Below, one piece after another: positions 36,076 to 44,325 of a stretch of 64,000 nt of DNA. The notes under the pieces are model-generated. The model made no database searches. It was not told the DNA's origin and worked only from the letters and a program-made list of their open reading frames with translations. Position 1 is the first letter of the stretch. Each line of letters starts with the position of its first letter. Origin of the DNA: JALSRK01 sp964461995 (GTDB lineage Bacteria; Acidobacteriota; Terriglobia; Bryobacterales; Bryobacteraceae); contig CAYWXL010000006.1 of assembly GCA_964461995.1 (NCBI GenBank), positions 49,781 through 113,780 on the forward strand, in the 5' to 3' direction. The position numbers and the translations under genes are program-made.

Positions 36076-36441
36076 CTATCTTGCCCGCCGCCGCCCTGCC
36101 CCCCGCTTCCGCTCGGCCTGTCGCACCTGGGCTTCGTCCATGCCAAAGTAGTGGGCCACCTCGTGCCAGACCGTATCTTCGACCAGCTTCGCCAGGTGCT
36201 CGGGGTCCCGCGCCAGCCGCTCGTGCGGCCGCTGGTAGATGGTGATCTGGTCCGGCATTTGGAAGCTGTGGTAGACGCTGCGCTGCGTCAGGGGGACGCC
36301 GTGGTAAAGGCCGAGCAGGTTCGGGTCCGGCCCCTCCTGTTCGACGACGAAGGCGACGTTGTGCAACCGCCGCCGGAACTTCGCCGGGATCTTGCGCACG
36401 GCGCGCTCGACCAGGCGGTCAAACTCGCGCGGGCTGACCAT
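36076..36441 (-). CDS. Small zincin-like metallopeptidase (PF06262 type)
   Basis: A protein of about 121 aa with the zinc motif HEVAHYFGMDE (HExxHxxGxxE) near its C-terminus, preceded by DPEHLAKLVEDTVW, which matches the small zincin-like family PF06262. No signal peptide is present. The C-terminal tail is Arg-rich. Three candidate ATGs lie within 13 bp (36441, 36450, 36453) and none has a clear ribosome binding site. It is convergent with the CRTAC1 gene. The peptide substrate is unknown. Confidence 0.8.
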   Translation of the reverse strand: MVSPREFDRLVERAVRKIPAKFRRRLHNVAFVVEQEGPDPNLLGLYHGVPLTQRSVYHSFQMPDQITIYQRPHERLARDPEHLAKLVEDTVWHEVAHYFGMDEAQVRQAERKRGAGRRRAR

Positions 36442-36517
36442 GTTTGACATCATTAGTAAGAAGGCGGAAGGATGGGCCCCGGCTTGTCCTGCACCTTGGC
36501 TCTCTCTTCATCGTGAC

Positions 36518-36910
36518 ATGGATCGGACAACAAAGGTGCGATTGAAACAGATCGCCAGCGCCCTGGGCATCGGCCGTCTTCAGCGCCACATCTTCCTATG
36601 CGCCGATCAGACGGTCCCGAAGTGCTGCGCCAAGGAAGACTCGCTGGAGTCGTGGAATTACCTGAAGCGAAGGCTTGCCGAATTGGGCCTTCAGGGGGGC
36701 GAGCGCTGCGTCTACCGCACGAAGGCCAACTGCCTGCGGATCTGCGAGCGGGGCCCCATCGCCGTCGTCTACCCGGACGGCGTTTGGTACCATTCGGCGA
36801 CGCCCGCGGTGCTGGAGCGGATCATCCAGGAGCACCTGATCGGCGGCTCGCCGGTGGAGGAGTACGTATTCGCCGTGGACCGCCTGGAAGGCGCGGGAGG
36901 GGCCCCGTGA
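36518..36910 (+). CDS. Thioredoxin-like [2Fe-2S] ferredoxin
   Basis: A 130-aa protein of the thioredoxin-fold (2Fe-2S) ferredoxin family. Cluster ligands appear in CADQTVPKCCAKED and CVYRTKANCLRICERGP, the usual C-x(8-12)-C and C-x(3-4)-C layout. The C-terminal segment with VWYHSATPAVLERIIQEHLIGG is typical of the family. ATG 36518 matches the family N-terminus, which here carries an extra ~22 residues. Its stop overlaps the cmk start (GTGA at 36907), placing it at the head of the eight-gene operon, an unusual place for a ferredoxin. Confidence 0.85.
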   Translation: MDRTTKVRLKQIASALGIGRLQRHIFLCADQTVPKCCAKEDSLESWNYLKRRLAELGLQGGERCVYRTKANCLRICERGPIAVVYPDGVWYHSATPAVLERIIQEHLIGGSPVEEYVFAVDRLEGAGGAP

Positions 36911-37599
36911 GCGGGAAGCGGATCGTCGTCGCCATCGACGGCCCGGCCGGCTCGGGCAAGAGCACCATCGCCCGGCGCCTTGCCGAGCGGCTCGGGTTCC
37001 GGCTCATCGACACCGGCGCGATGTACCGCGCCGTGGGCCTCTGGGCTTTGCGCGCCGGAATTCCGCTAGACGACATGCATCGTCTCGAGCAACTGGCCCG
37101 CGAGGCCCGCATCGAGCTGGAAGGCAGCTTGCCCCGGGTCTTGCTCAACGGCGAGGACGTCACCGAGGCGATCCGGACGCCCGAAGTTTCCGAAGCGGCG
37201 TCGAAAGTCTCCACCGTACCCGGGGTGCGCCGCGCTCTGGTCGAGAAACAGCGCGAAATGGCCGCCGCGGGCAGCGTCGTGATGGAGGGCCGCGACATCG
37301 GAACGGTCGTCTTTCCCGACGCCCAGGTCAAGATCTATCTCGACGCCGACCCGGAAGTCCGGGCGGAGCGCCGCGTCAAGGAGCTCCGGGAGAAAGGATG
37401 GAACCCCAGCCTGGAGGAGATCGTCCGCGAGATCCGCGAGCGCGACCGCCGCGACCGCACCCGCGCCGACTCACCCTTGCGCCAAGCCCCGGACGCAGTG
37501 CTCGTGGATACCACTGGCATGTCGATCGAAGAAGTGGAGCAGAGTATCCTGAAAATAGTGCGAGACCGTACGTCGAACGGAAAGGAAGTCCTGCGTTGA
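36907..37599 (+). CDS. cmk: Cytidylate kinase
   Basis: Phosphorylates CMP and dCMP. The P-loop AIDGPAGSGKSTIARRLAERLG and the following LIDTGAMYRAVGLWAL are diagnostic; EGRDIGTVVFPDAQVKIYLDA and RDRRDRTRADSPLRQAPDAVLVDTTGMSIEEV are also conserved. At 230 aa it is a normal length. It starts with GTG overlapping the ferredoxin stop and its own TGA overlaps the TTG start of lysC (37596-37599). In E. coli cmk lies beside rpsA; here the two are far apart. Confidence 0.96.
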   Translation: MSGKRIVVAIDGPAGSGKSTIARRLAERLGFRLIDTGAMYRAVGLWALRAGIPLDDMHRLEQLAREARIELEGSLPRVLLNGEDVTEAIRTPEVSEAASKVSTVPGVRRALVEKQREMAAAGSVVMEGRDIGTVVFPDAQVKIYLDADPEVRAERRVKELREKGWNPSLEEIVREIRERDRRDRTRADSPLRQAPDAVLVDTTGMSIEEVEQSILKIVRDRTSNGKEVLR

Positions 37600-39035
37600 A
37601 GAACTTACTCGTAATGAAGTTCGGCGGCACGAGCATGGGGAGCGCCGAGAGGATCCGCGGCGCCGCCCGGATTACGGCGGAGCAGGGTCAGAAGCGGCCG
37701 GTCCTGACTGTCGTGTCCGCCATGTCCGGCATCACCGACCTGCTCATCGACACCTTGAAGCACGCCGAGGTCGGTGACACCGGCGGCATGGAAGAGAAGC
37801 TCCAGGAACTGGAACGGCGGCACGTGGAGACTTGCGGGGAATTGCTCCCGGAGCAAGACCGGGGCCCGGCCCTCGAGGAAATTCACCGGACGGTGGCCGG
37901 CTTCCGGCGGATCGCCAAGGCGATGCACATGCTCGGCGAACGCCCGCCGCGGTCGGTGGACGAAGCGATCGCCTTCGGCGAGCATCTTTCTTCGACGCTG
38001 ATGGCGGCCTACCTGCGGAGCCAGGGCTTCGAGTCCGAGGCGGTGAATTGCAAGGAGATCATCGTCACCGACGCGGTGTTCGGCAACGCGACGCCGCTGG
38101 TGGAGCCGACGCGCGAACGGGCCCGCGCTCGTCTGTTGCCGATGCTCGAGCGCGGCGTGCTGCCCATCGCCACCGGCTTCAACGGGGCTACTGTAGACGG
38201 GCAGCCAACGACGCTCGGCCGGGGCGGGTCCGATTTCACCGCCTCGTTGCTCGCCGCCTGTCTCGACGCTGAGGAGTTGTGGATCTGGACCGACGTGGAC
38301 GGCATCATGACCGCGGATCCGCGGCTGGTTTCGAACCCGGCGGTCCTCAAAGAAGTCACTTACCGCGAGGCGGCCGAACTGGCTTACAACGGCGCCAAGG
38401 TGCTGCACCCGCGGACCCTGGCGCCGCTGATCGAGAAGAACATTCCGGCCTGGAGCAAGAACAGCTTCGCTCCGGAAAAGCCGGGCACGCGGATCGGCTC
38501 GACGGCGAATGCGCCGCAGGGCGCCCGGGCGGTCACTTCCATGGCCAACGTGGCGCTGCTCTCGATCGAGCCCGCCAGCCCGGTGATCTCCGGCGCCCGG
38601 ATCATGGCGCGCTGCCTGGAAGCTCTCGCCAACGCCGGCGCCGAAGTGTTGATGTTTTCCAGCTCCAGCTACCGCCAGAGCTTCTGCGTCCTGGTCCGCG
38701 AGTCGGAGCTGGAGATGGCCAAGGAGTGTCTCGAGTCGGCGTTGACGATCGAGTTGGCCCACGGCTATCTGAAGCCGGTCGAGGTGGACACCAATGTGGG
38801 CTTGCTAGCCATCGTGGGCGAAGGGATGCAAGGCACTCCCGGAATCGCGGGGCGGGTCTTTACGGCGATTTCCCGGGAAAACATCAACATCAAGGCGATC
38901 GCTCAGGGCTCCAGCGAGCTGACGATCGCGGTGGTGGTCCGCCGTGACGGACTGGAGAAGGCCGTCCGCGCTGTGCACGCCGAGTGCAAAATGGCCGAGA
39001 AGGCGAACCACCCGGAGGTGGAGTGCGCGCTGTGA
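37596..39035 (+). CDS. lysC: Aspartate kinase
   Basis: Catalyses the first step of lysine, threonine and methionine synthesis. KFGGTSMGSAERIRG is the N-terminal signature; GRGGSDFTASLLAACL and WTDVDGIMTADPRLV bind substrate; two C-terminal ACT domains (from about residue 330, VALLSIEPASPVISGARIMA and VGLLAIVGEGMQGTPGIAGRVF) imply feedback control by lysine and/or threonine. The start is TTG 37596, overlapping the cmk stop and preceded by AAAGGAAG; ATG 37614 is a shorter alternative. Length (479 aa) fits a monofunctional enzyme. The semialdehyde dehydrogenase-like protein two genes downstream lacks its catalytic Cys. Confidence 0.95.
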   Translation: MKNLLVMKFGGTSMGSAERIRGAARITAEQGQKRPVLTVVSAMSGITDLLIDTLKHAEVGDTGGMEEKLQELERRHVETCGELLPEQDRGPALEEIHRTVAGFRRIAKAMHMLGERPPRSVDEAIAFGEHLSSTLMAAYLRSQGFESEAVNCKEIIVTDAVFGNATPLVEPTRERARARLLPMLERGVLPIATGFNGATVDGQPTTLGRGGSDFTASLLAACLDAEELWIWTDVDGIMTADPRLVSNPAVLKEVTYREAAELAYNGAKVLHPRTLAPLIEKNIPAWSKNSFAPEKPGTRIGSTANAPQGARAVTSMANVALLSIEPASPVISGARIMARCLEALANAGAEVLMFSSSSYRQSFCVLVRESELEMAKECLESALTIELAHGYLKPVEVDTNVGLLAIVGEGMQGTPGIAGRVFTAISRENINIKAIAQGSSELTIAVVVRRDGLEKAVRAVHAECKMAEKANHPEVECAL

Positions 39036-39038
39036 AGA

Positions 39039-39728
39039 GTGCCCGGCCCAGCCGATCGGCTTCCCTGGTGGCGGCGCGGCCCCGTCGGCCCGGTGATTGA
39101 GCACGCGGCGATGGTCGTCACTGGAATCTATTACGCTCTCGGGCTGATAGCCGGCGGCTTGATCGTCTCTTACCTGACCAAGCCGGCCTACGCGCTGCCG
39201 CTGTACGTGCTCGCGGCTTTTTGCCTGTACTTCTTCCGGGATCCGGACAGGGAGATTCCGCCGGGGCCGGTGGCGGTCTCGCCGGCCGACGGCAAGGTCG
39301 TGGCCGTCAAGCCGGACGGCGCGGAGGGGAGCCGCGTGAGCGTCTTCCTGAACATTTTCGACGTCCACGTGAACCGCGCTCCGATCGGCGGCGTGGTCCG
39401 CAGCGTCGAGTACCGGCCCGGCAAGTTCCTGGTGGCCTCGCGGGAAGAGGCGTCGGCGCAGAACGAAATGAATATCATCACCATCGACGGCGGCGACACC
39501 ACGGTCGTTTTCAAACAGATCGCCGGGTTGGTAGCGCGCCGCGTGGTGTGCGACAAGAAACCTGGGGACCGGGTGGAGAAGGGTGAGCGTATCGGGCTCA
39601 TCAAGTTCGGCTCCCGTGTCGATGTACACTTCGGGCCGGAGTGGGAGGTCGTCGTGCGCGAAGGCCAGCGCGTGAAGGCTGGCTCCAGTGTTCTCGCCCG
39701 GCGCAAGGATCGGGAAGAGACGCCATGA
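39039..39728 (+). CDS. psd: Phosphatidylserine decarboxylase (short, archaeal-type)
   Basis: Converts phosphatidylserine to phosphatidylethanolamine. The 229-aa protein has an N-terminal membrane hairpin (VVTGIYYALGLIAGGLIV and ALPLYVLAAFCLYFF), FRDPDREIPPGPVAVSPADGKV, the FDVHVNRAP motif, and the self-cleavage site in KFGSRVDV, where Ser becomes the pyruvoyl group. GTG 39039 is 4 nt after lysC; ATG 39111 is a shorter alternative. Its stop overlaps the pssA ATG (39725-39728), pairing the last two steps of PE synthesis. Confidence 0.95.
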   Translation: MPGPADRLPWWRRGPVGPVIEHAAMVVTGIYYALGLIAGGLIVSYLTKPAYALPLYVLAAFCLYFFRDPDREIPPGPVAVSPADGKVVAVKPDGAEGSRVSVFLNIFDVHVNRAPIGGVVRSVEYRPGKFLVASREEASAQNEMNIITIDGGDTTVVFKQIAGLVARRVVCDKKPGDRVEKGERIGLIKFGSRVDVHFGPEWEVVVREGQRVKAGSSVLARRKDREETP

Positions 39729-40624
39729 AACAGGAAGGGCAACGCGGCGAAACGCCGGAAGGGGCGCGCGCTTCCCGTCCGCGGCGGCGCGCTGCTTATG
39801 CGCTGCCGGCGTTTTTTACGGCGGGAAATCTGTTTCTCGGCTACATCTCGATTCTGAAATCGTTCGAGGGCGCCATGGTCGCCAAGGCCGGCAATCTCGG
39901 GCCGAATCCTTACTTCGACATTGCGGCGATCGCCATCGGCATTGCGGTGCTTCTCGACGGTTTGGACGGCCGCATCGCCAGGCTGACGAACACCGTCAGC
40001 GAGTTTGGACGCGAGCTCGATTCGCTGGCCGACGTCATCACGTTCGGCGTCGCCCCGGCGGTGCTGGCCTTCACCTGGGGCATCGCCTTCGTAGACGGCG
40101 ATCTCGCCGGTCCCTACCAGTACCAGTTGCGCCAGGCGGGCTATTTCCTCGCTTTCCTGTTCCTGCTGTGCGGCGCGATGCGCCTCGCCCGGTTCAATAT
40201 CCAGACCGACCCCATCCCCAAGAATCCGGGCAAGCCGGGCCGCAAGTACTTCGTCGGGCTGCCGATCCCTTCGGCAGCGGGTATGGTCGCCGCAACCGTT
40301 TACGCCACGGGCTCCGAGCCACTCCAATGGTGGGTCTATTCGGTGGCCTGGATGCTGTTGTTGGCCTTGTTGTCCTTCCTGATGGTCAGCACCTGGCGGT
40401 ACCGGAGCTTCAAGGACTTCAGCCTCGTCCGTCCCCGCTCGCCCCGCAGCGTGGTGGTGCTGGGCAGCCTGATCTATCTGATTTGGAACTACTCCCGGCC
40501 GGTGCTGCTGGCCATGGCCATTACGTACATCGGCAGCGGTATCGCCGTCCGCCTCGGCGGCCTCATCCGCCGCCGGTCGCACGTAGAGGCCGAACAGCCG
40601 GGAGGGGCCGGGGCTTCGGCGTGA
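39725..40624 (+). CDS. pssA: CDP-diacylglycerol--serine O-phosphatidyltransferase
   Basis: An integral-membrane CDP-alcohol phosphatidyltransferase. The catalytic motif DGLDGRIARLTNTVSEFGRELDSLAD fits D-x2-DG-x2-AR-x8-G-x3-D-x3-D. About eight hydrophobic segments follow a basic, Arg-rich N-terminal tail of ~25 residues. The 299-aa length fits the Bacillus-type enzyme. ATG 39725 overlaps the psd stop. The product is used directly by Psd. Confidence 0.95.
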   Translation: MKQEGQRGETPEGARASRPRRRAAYALPAFFTAGNLFLGYISILKSFEGAMVAKAGNLGPNPYFDIAAIAIGIAVLLDGLDGRIARLTNTVSEFGRELDSLADVITFGVAPAVLAFTWGIAFVDGDLAGPYQYQLRQAGYFLAFLFLLCGAMRLARFNIQTDPIPKNPGKPGRKYFVGLPIPSAAGMVAATVYATGSEPLQWWVYSVAWMLLLALLSFLMVSTWRYRSFKDFSLVRPRSPRSVVVLGSLIYLIWNYSRPVLLAMAITYIGSGIAVRLGGLIRRRSHVEAEQPGGAGASA

Positions 40625-40634
40625 GGAACTGCCC

Positions 40635-41651
40635 ATGAGCGATCGGAAGGTGGCCATCGTTGGCGGCGAGACCCCCCTCGGGAAGGAGTTCCAGCAACTG
40701 CTCTCCGAGAAGGCCCCGCTGCTCGAAGCTGAGCTGTTCGGCGGGGATGCCGAGTCCGCCATTCTCACGGAACGCGACGGCGAGCCGACGGTGATTAATC
40801 CGCTTACCCCCGAGCGGCTGGCTGAGGCGGACGCCGTCGTGCTGGCCGCTTCCGCCGAAAGCTGCCGCGAGGTGCTCGAGCGCCTGCGGACCGTTAAGTC
40901 CCGCCCGCCGCTGATCAGCCTGACCGACTGCCTGGAGGACTGGGACGGCGTCGCCCTGCGCGCTCCGCTCGTCGATCCTCCCGACTTCCCTACGGCGCCC
41001 GGCGCCGCCTACCAGATCGCCCACCCCGCCGCCATCGTCTTGACGGAGTTTTTCCGCTGTTTGCGCCAGGCGGGCGGGTGGAGGCGGGCGGTCGTCCACG
41101 TCTTCGAACCGGCCAGCGAACGGGGCAAGAAAGGAATCAACGAGCTACACCAGCAGACAGTCAACCTTCTCTCGTTCCGCAATATGCCGAAGGACGTCTT
41201 CGACGCTCAGCTCAGCTTCGCCATGCTGCCGGCCTATGGGCGTGGAGCGCGAGTTTCGCTGGAATCGATCGAGGCCCGGCTGCGGCGGCACGTGGAAACA
41301 CTGTTTGGACGTGCCGGCGCCGGCCCTCTGCCTTCGCTGCGGCTGATCCAGGCCCCGGTATTCCACGGCCACAGCATCTCCGTGTGGGCTGAGTTCCATG
41401 CCCCGGCGGAGGCCAACGAGCTGGCCGAGGCTTTGAGCGGCAACCGCATCGACGTCCGCGGCGGCGAAGACGAGGCCGGCACGAATGTGAGCGTGGCTGG
41501 ACAGGAAGGGATGATCGTCAGCCGGATCGAGACGGATCCGGCGGAGCCGAAGGCTGCCTGGTTTTGGATCGTGGCGGACAACCATCGCGTGAGCGCGGAA
41601 AACGCCGTGCTCCTGGCGCAGTTGCTCGCTGGAGGCGGGGGAGTGGTATGA
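40635..41651 (+). CDS. Aspartate-semialdehyde dehydrogenase-like protein lacking the catalytic cysteine
   Basis: The 338-aa fold is that of aspartate-semialdehyde dehydrogenase: an N-terminal Rossmann start VAIVGGETPLG, the dimerisation segment with FEPASERGKKGINELHQQTVNLLSF (compare SGAG..GMxELxxQ), and VFHGHSISVWAEF. At the active-site position, where true enzymes have NPNC, this protein has IAHPAAIVL: the catalytic Cys is replaced by Ala. It therefore should not form the thioester intermediate and may be regulatory or have a new role. It lies in the operon with lysC and overlaps lptE (ATGA at 41648). Confidence 0.82.
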   Translation: MSDRKVAIVGGETPLGKEFQQLLSEKAPLLEAELFGGDAESAILTERDGEPTVINPLTPERLAEADAVVLAASAESCREVLERLRTVKSRPPLISLTDCLEDWDGVALRAPLVDPPDFPTAPGAAYQIAHPAAIVLTEFFRCLRQAGGWRRAVVHVFEPASERGKKGINELHQQTVNLLSFRNMPKDVFDAQLSFAMLPAYGRGARVSLESIEARLRRHVETLFGRAGAGPLPSLRLIQAPVFHGHSISVWAEFHAPAEANELAEALSGNRIDVRGGEDEAGTNVSVAGQEGMIVSRIETDPAEPKAAWFWIVADNHRVSAENAVLLAQLLAGGGGVV

Positions 41652-42163
41652 GGGCCGGCCGCGTACTGGCGCTGGCGCTCCTGTTGACGACCGGCTGCGG
41701 CTACCACGTCGCCGGCCGGGCGGACCTGATGCCAAAGGACGTCCGCACTATCGCGATTCCAGCCTTCCAGAACGTTACCACGCGGTACCGGCTCACCCAG
41801 CACCTCGCCAAAGCGGTCGCTCGCGAGTTCCTCACTCGGACCCGATACCGCGTCGTCGCCGATCCGGACCAGGGCGACGCTATTCTGTTCGGAGCCGTCG
41901 TGAACTACGTCGCCTACCCGACGGTTTTCGACCCCCGCACCGGCCGCGCCAGCGGCATGCAGGCCCTCGTCGTGCTCAACATCCGTTTGGTCCGGCGCGG
42001 CACCGGCGAGGTGCTGTACGAGAACCGGGCGCTGCGCGTGGACAACCGCTACGAGATCAGCGCCGATCAGGAAGCCTATTTCGAGGAAAGCGACGCCGCC
42101 TTGGCCCGCGTGAGCCAGGCCGCCGCCCGGGAGATCGTCAGTGCGATACTGGAGAACTTTTGA
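41648..42163 (+). CDS. lptE: LPS-assembly lipoprotein (LptE family)
   Basis: A 171-aa lipoprotein. The signal peptide ends in lipobox LTTGC (Cys at residue 17), followed by GYHVAGRADLMPKDVRTIAIPAF, the LptE signature, and later ENRALRVDNRYEIS. LptE plugs the LptD barrel and helps insert lipopolysaccharide in the outer membrane, so its presence argues for an LPS-bearing cell. It overlaps the ASD-like gene by ATGA and holA by TTGA (42160-42163); the lptE-holA pairing is widespread. Confidence 0.9.
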   Translation: MRAGRVLALALLLTTGCGYHVAGRADLMPKDVRTIAIPAFQNVTTRYRLTQHLAKAVAREFLTRTRYRVVADPDQGDAILFGAVVNYVAYPTVFDPRTGRASGMQALVVLNIRLVRRGTGEVLYENRALRVDNRYEISADQEAYFEESDAALARVSQAAAREIVSAILENF

Positions 42164-43224
42164 GCGCGATGCTGCCGAGTGAATTCGTGCGGTCGTTGGC
42201 CGGGGCGCCCCCGGAGCCCGTTTACTTGTTTCTCGGAGCGGAAGCCTACCGCCGGAGAGTCTGCCGCAAGAAGCTGATCGAACGGGCCCTGCCCGAGTCC
42301 GAACGCGCCTCCGGCATCACTCGGCATGACTTGGAAACGGTTTCGCTTGCCGAGGTGATCGACGACGCCCGGTCGCTGAGCCTCTTCTCGCCGAACCGCG
42401 TCATCTGGGCGGCGTCCGCCGAGGCCGCTGTCCCCCGCGGCCGGGCCTCGCGGACAAATGATCCCGGCCTCGCCGCCCTGCAGGACTACGTCCAGTCGCC
42501 TTCTCCGTCCGTCGTGCTGGTTTTCGAGGCCTCCCGTTACGCTCTCGAGGGCGAGGAGAAAAAGAAGGCCGAGCGCGTCCGCAAGTACTACGGCGTGATT
42601 CCCGACACCCAGCTCGTCGAGTTCCCCCCGTACAAGCCCTATGAAGCCCAGCGCCTGGCCCAGGAGCTCGCCCGGCGGGCCGGCCTGAAGATCGGTCAGG
42701 CGGAACTCGGCATGCTTGTCGAAGCCGCCGGGTACGACGCTTCGCGGATTGCGAACGAGATCGAAAAGCTTCGGCTTTACGCCGCCGCCGGCGGACGGGT
42801 GTCCGCGGCCGACATTGCGTCGCTGGTGCCCGCGGCCAAAGTCAGCACCGTTTTCGAGCTCGTTGAGGCTCTCGGCCGGGGCGACCGCCGGGCTGCTCTG
42901 GAAATGCTGGACGCTGTCGTCCGGGAGGGCGCCTACCTTCCTTTGGCTTTGTCGTTCCTGGAGACGCAGATCCGCCGCGCCTTGGTCGTCAAGGAAATGA
43001 GGCTGCGGACGGCGAAACAGGTCGAGTCTTACTTCCGTGAAGCGGGGGTCAAGATGTGGTTCCGTCCGGCCGAACAGATTCTGAAAACCGCCAACGCCTT
43101 CACGGCTGCTCAGCTCAAGGCTGCCGTGGCGCAGATCCACGAGGCCGACCGGCTGCTGCGGGACGCCAATCCCGGCGACCGGACAGTCGTCGAGCACTTC
43201 GTTTTGCGGCTGGGAAAGGACTAA
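42160..43224 (+). CDS. holA: DNA polymerase III subunit delta
   Basis: The clamp-loader delta subunit, which opens the sliding clamp. EPVYLFLGAEAYRRRVCRKKLIE, SLFSPNRVIWA and the long C-terminal helical region with ASRIANEIEKLRLYA and RRALVVKEMR match HolA. At 354 aa it has normal length. The start is TTG 42160, overlapping the lptE stop; GGAG lies 5 nt upstream of it, whereas ATG 42169 is too far from that site. It is convergent with rpsT, a common arrangement. Confidence 0.92.
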   Translation: MSAMLPSEFVRSLAGAPPEPVYLFLGAEAYRRRVCRKKLIERALPESERASGITRHDLETVSLAEVIDDARSLSLFSPNRVIWAASAEAAVPRGRASRTNDPGLAALQDYVQSPSPSVVLVFEASRYALEGEEKKKAERVRKYYGVIPDTQLVEFPPYKPYEAQRLAQELARRAGLKIGQAELGMLVEAAGYDASRIANEIEKLRLYAAAGGRVSAADIASLVPAAKVSTVFELVEALGRGDRRAALEMLDAVVREGAYLPLALSFLETQIRRALVVKEMRLRTAKQVESYFREAGVKMWFRPAEQILKTANAFTAAQLKAAVAQIHEADRLLRDANPGDRTVVEHFVLRLGKD

Positions 43225-43249
43225 GAGCGGAAACGGCGGCGGAAGACGC

Positions 43250-43534
43250 TCAGGCGGCTTCGCTCTGGGCCAGGGTGGCCTTCTTGAGGCGCTGGTGCAA
43301 GCGGCTCTTGTACCGGTCGGCCGTGTTGTCCTTGATGATGCCCCACTTGGCCGCCCGGTCGATGATCGAGAAGGTCTGAGGCAGCAACGACTTGGCCGTC
43401 TCCAAGTCGTTGGCCGCCAAGGCCCGCCGGAACTTCCGGATCTGATGCCGCAGCCGGGTCTTCCGGATGCGGTTGACCGCCGTCCGACGCTTGATCTGAC
43501 GTGCCCGTTTGAGCGCAGAATAATGGTTTGCCAT
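43250..43534 (-). CDS. rpsT: 30S ribosomal protein S20
   Basis: A 94-aa, strongly basic protein with MANHYSALKRARQIKRRTAVNRIRKTRLR at the N-terminus and AAKWGIIKDNTADRYKSRL in the second half, the S20 signature. It binds 16S rRNA early in 30S assembly. A good promoter lies upstream (43576-43605). It converges on holA with a 25-bp gap. Confidence 0.96.
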   Translation of the reverse strand: MANHYSALKRARQIKRRTAVNRIRKTRLRHQIRKFRRALAANDLETAKSLLPQTFSIIDRAAKWGIIKDNTADRYKSRLHQRLKKATLAQSEAA

Positions 43535-43575
43535 GGAAACAGGAACCCGAGTATTGAGAAGTCTTCCTGAGACGT

Positions 43576-43605
43576 AGGATAACGTACTCCCCAGCGGAGG
43601 GTCAA
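43576..43605 (-). promoter_or_regulatory. Promoter of rpsT
   Basis: On the minus strand: TTGACC (43600-43605), an 18-bp spacer, TATCCT (43576-43581), giving a leader of about 35 nt before ATG 43534. Five of six -35 matches and four of six -10 matches. Confidence 0.6.
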
Positions 43606-43635
43606 ATTACGCTGCGGACCCGCCGCCAGCCCCGC

Positions 43636-44304
43636 TCACGCTTCCAGATCGGTCATCACGTAGGCCCGCACGGGGAAGCTCGCGCCCCCCACCCAGGCGA
43701 TCGGCACGGCATGCAGCCGTCCGCCCCTCGACGGCGCCCGGTCCAGGTTGGTCATGTGTTCGCACACCGGGATGCCGGCCCCCAGCAGGATGGTGTGCGC
43801 CGGCCGCTCGAGATCGTCCGTGTCGTCGATGTTCAGCGAGTCGATGCCGACGAACCGGACCCCTTCCTCCCTGAGGGCGCGGCAGAGTTCCCGCGTCAGG
43901 TAGGGATTCTTTCCGAAGTACGCTTCCGTGCCCCAGTGCCGCGCCCACCCGGTGTAGAAAAGCACGGCGTTCCCTTCCACCGCCACGCCTCGCAGCGCCT
44001 CCGGCCCGATGCCCCGCGAAGGGTTGGTCGAGACATCGATTACCACCGTTTCCAGATGAGCGAGGCGCTCCAGCGGGTAGGCGGCCAGATCAGGCCCGTG
44101 CCGAAAACGATGAATCGGCGCGTCCACGTATGTTCCCGTGTTGCCGCACAGGTGCAGCGACGCGATATAGAATTCGGCTTTGCCCTCGTAGCGCTCCCGC
44201 GACTCGTCGTAGCTCCAGAGCGTTTCCGCCCGCGGCGGCGGTAGCCCGGGATAGGTCTTCATGCCGTCGCGTATGGCGTGCGAGACTTCAATAAACCGGG
44301 GCAT
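43636..44304 (-). CDS. Cyclase-family (kynurenine formamidase-like) metal hydrolase
   Basis: A 222-aa protein of the cyclase/arylformamidase family (PF04199). MPRFIEVSHAIRDGMKTYPG is the usual N-terminus and NTGTYVDAPIH aligns with the metal-binding HxGTHxDxPxH motif, with the first His replaced by Asn and the second by Tyr. FVGIDSLNIDD and CEHMTNLDR are also conserved. Family members hydrolyse formylkynurenine or cyclic amides; this one cannot be assigned. ATG 44304 is preceded by TAAACT 6 nt away and by GAGG only 2 nt away, so a leaderless start is possible. It follows rsmD on the same strand. Confidence 0.85.
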   Translation of the reverse strand: MPRFIEVSHAIRDGMKTYPGLPPPRAETLWSYDESRERYEGKAEFYIASLHLCGNTGTYVDAPIHRFRHGPDLAAYPLERLAHLETVVIDVSTNPSRGIGPEALRGVAVEGNAVLFYTGWARHWGTEAYFGKNPYLTRELCRALREEGVRFVGIDSLNIDDTDDLERPAHTILLGAGIPVCEHMTNLDRAPSRGGRLHAVPIAWVGGASFPVRAYVMTDLEA

Positions 44305-44310
44305 GCCCTC

Positions 44311-44316
44311 AGTTTA
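44311..44316 (-). promoter_or_regulatory. -10-like box 6 nt before the cyclase-family gene (leaderless candidate)
   Basis: TAAACT on the minus strand is followed by six nucleotides and ATG 44304. The match to TATAAT is four of six, so it is weaker than the other candidates. Confidence 0.3.
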
Positions 44317-44325
44317 AGCTTCCGG

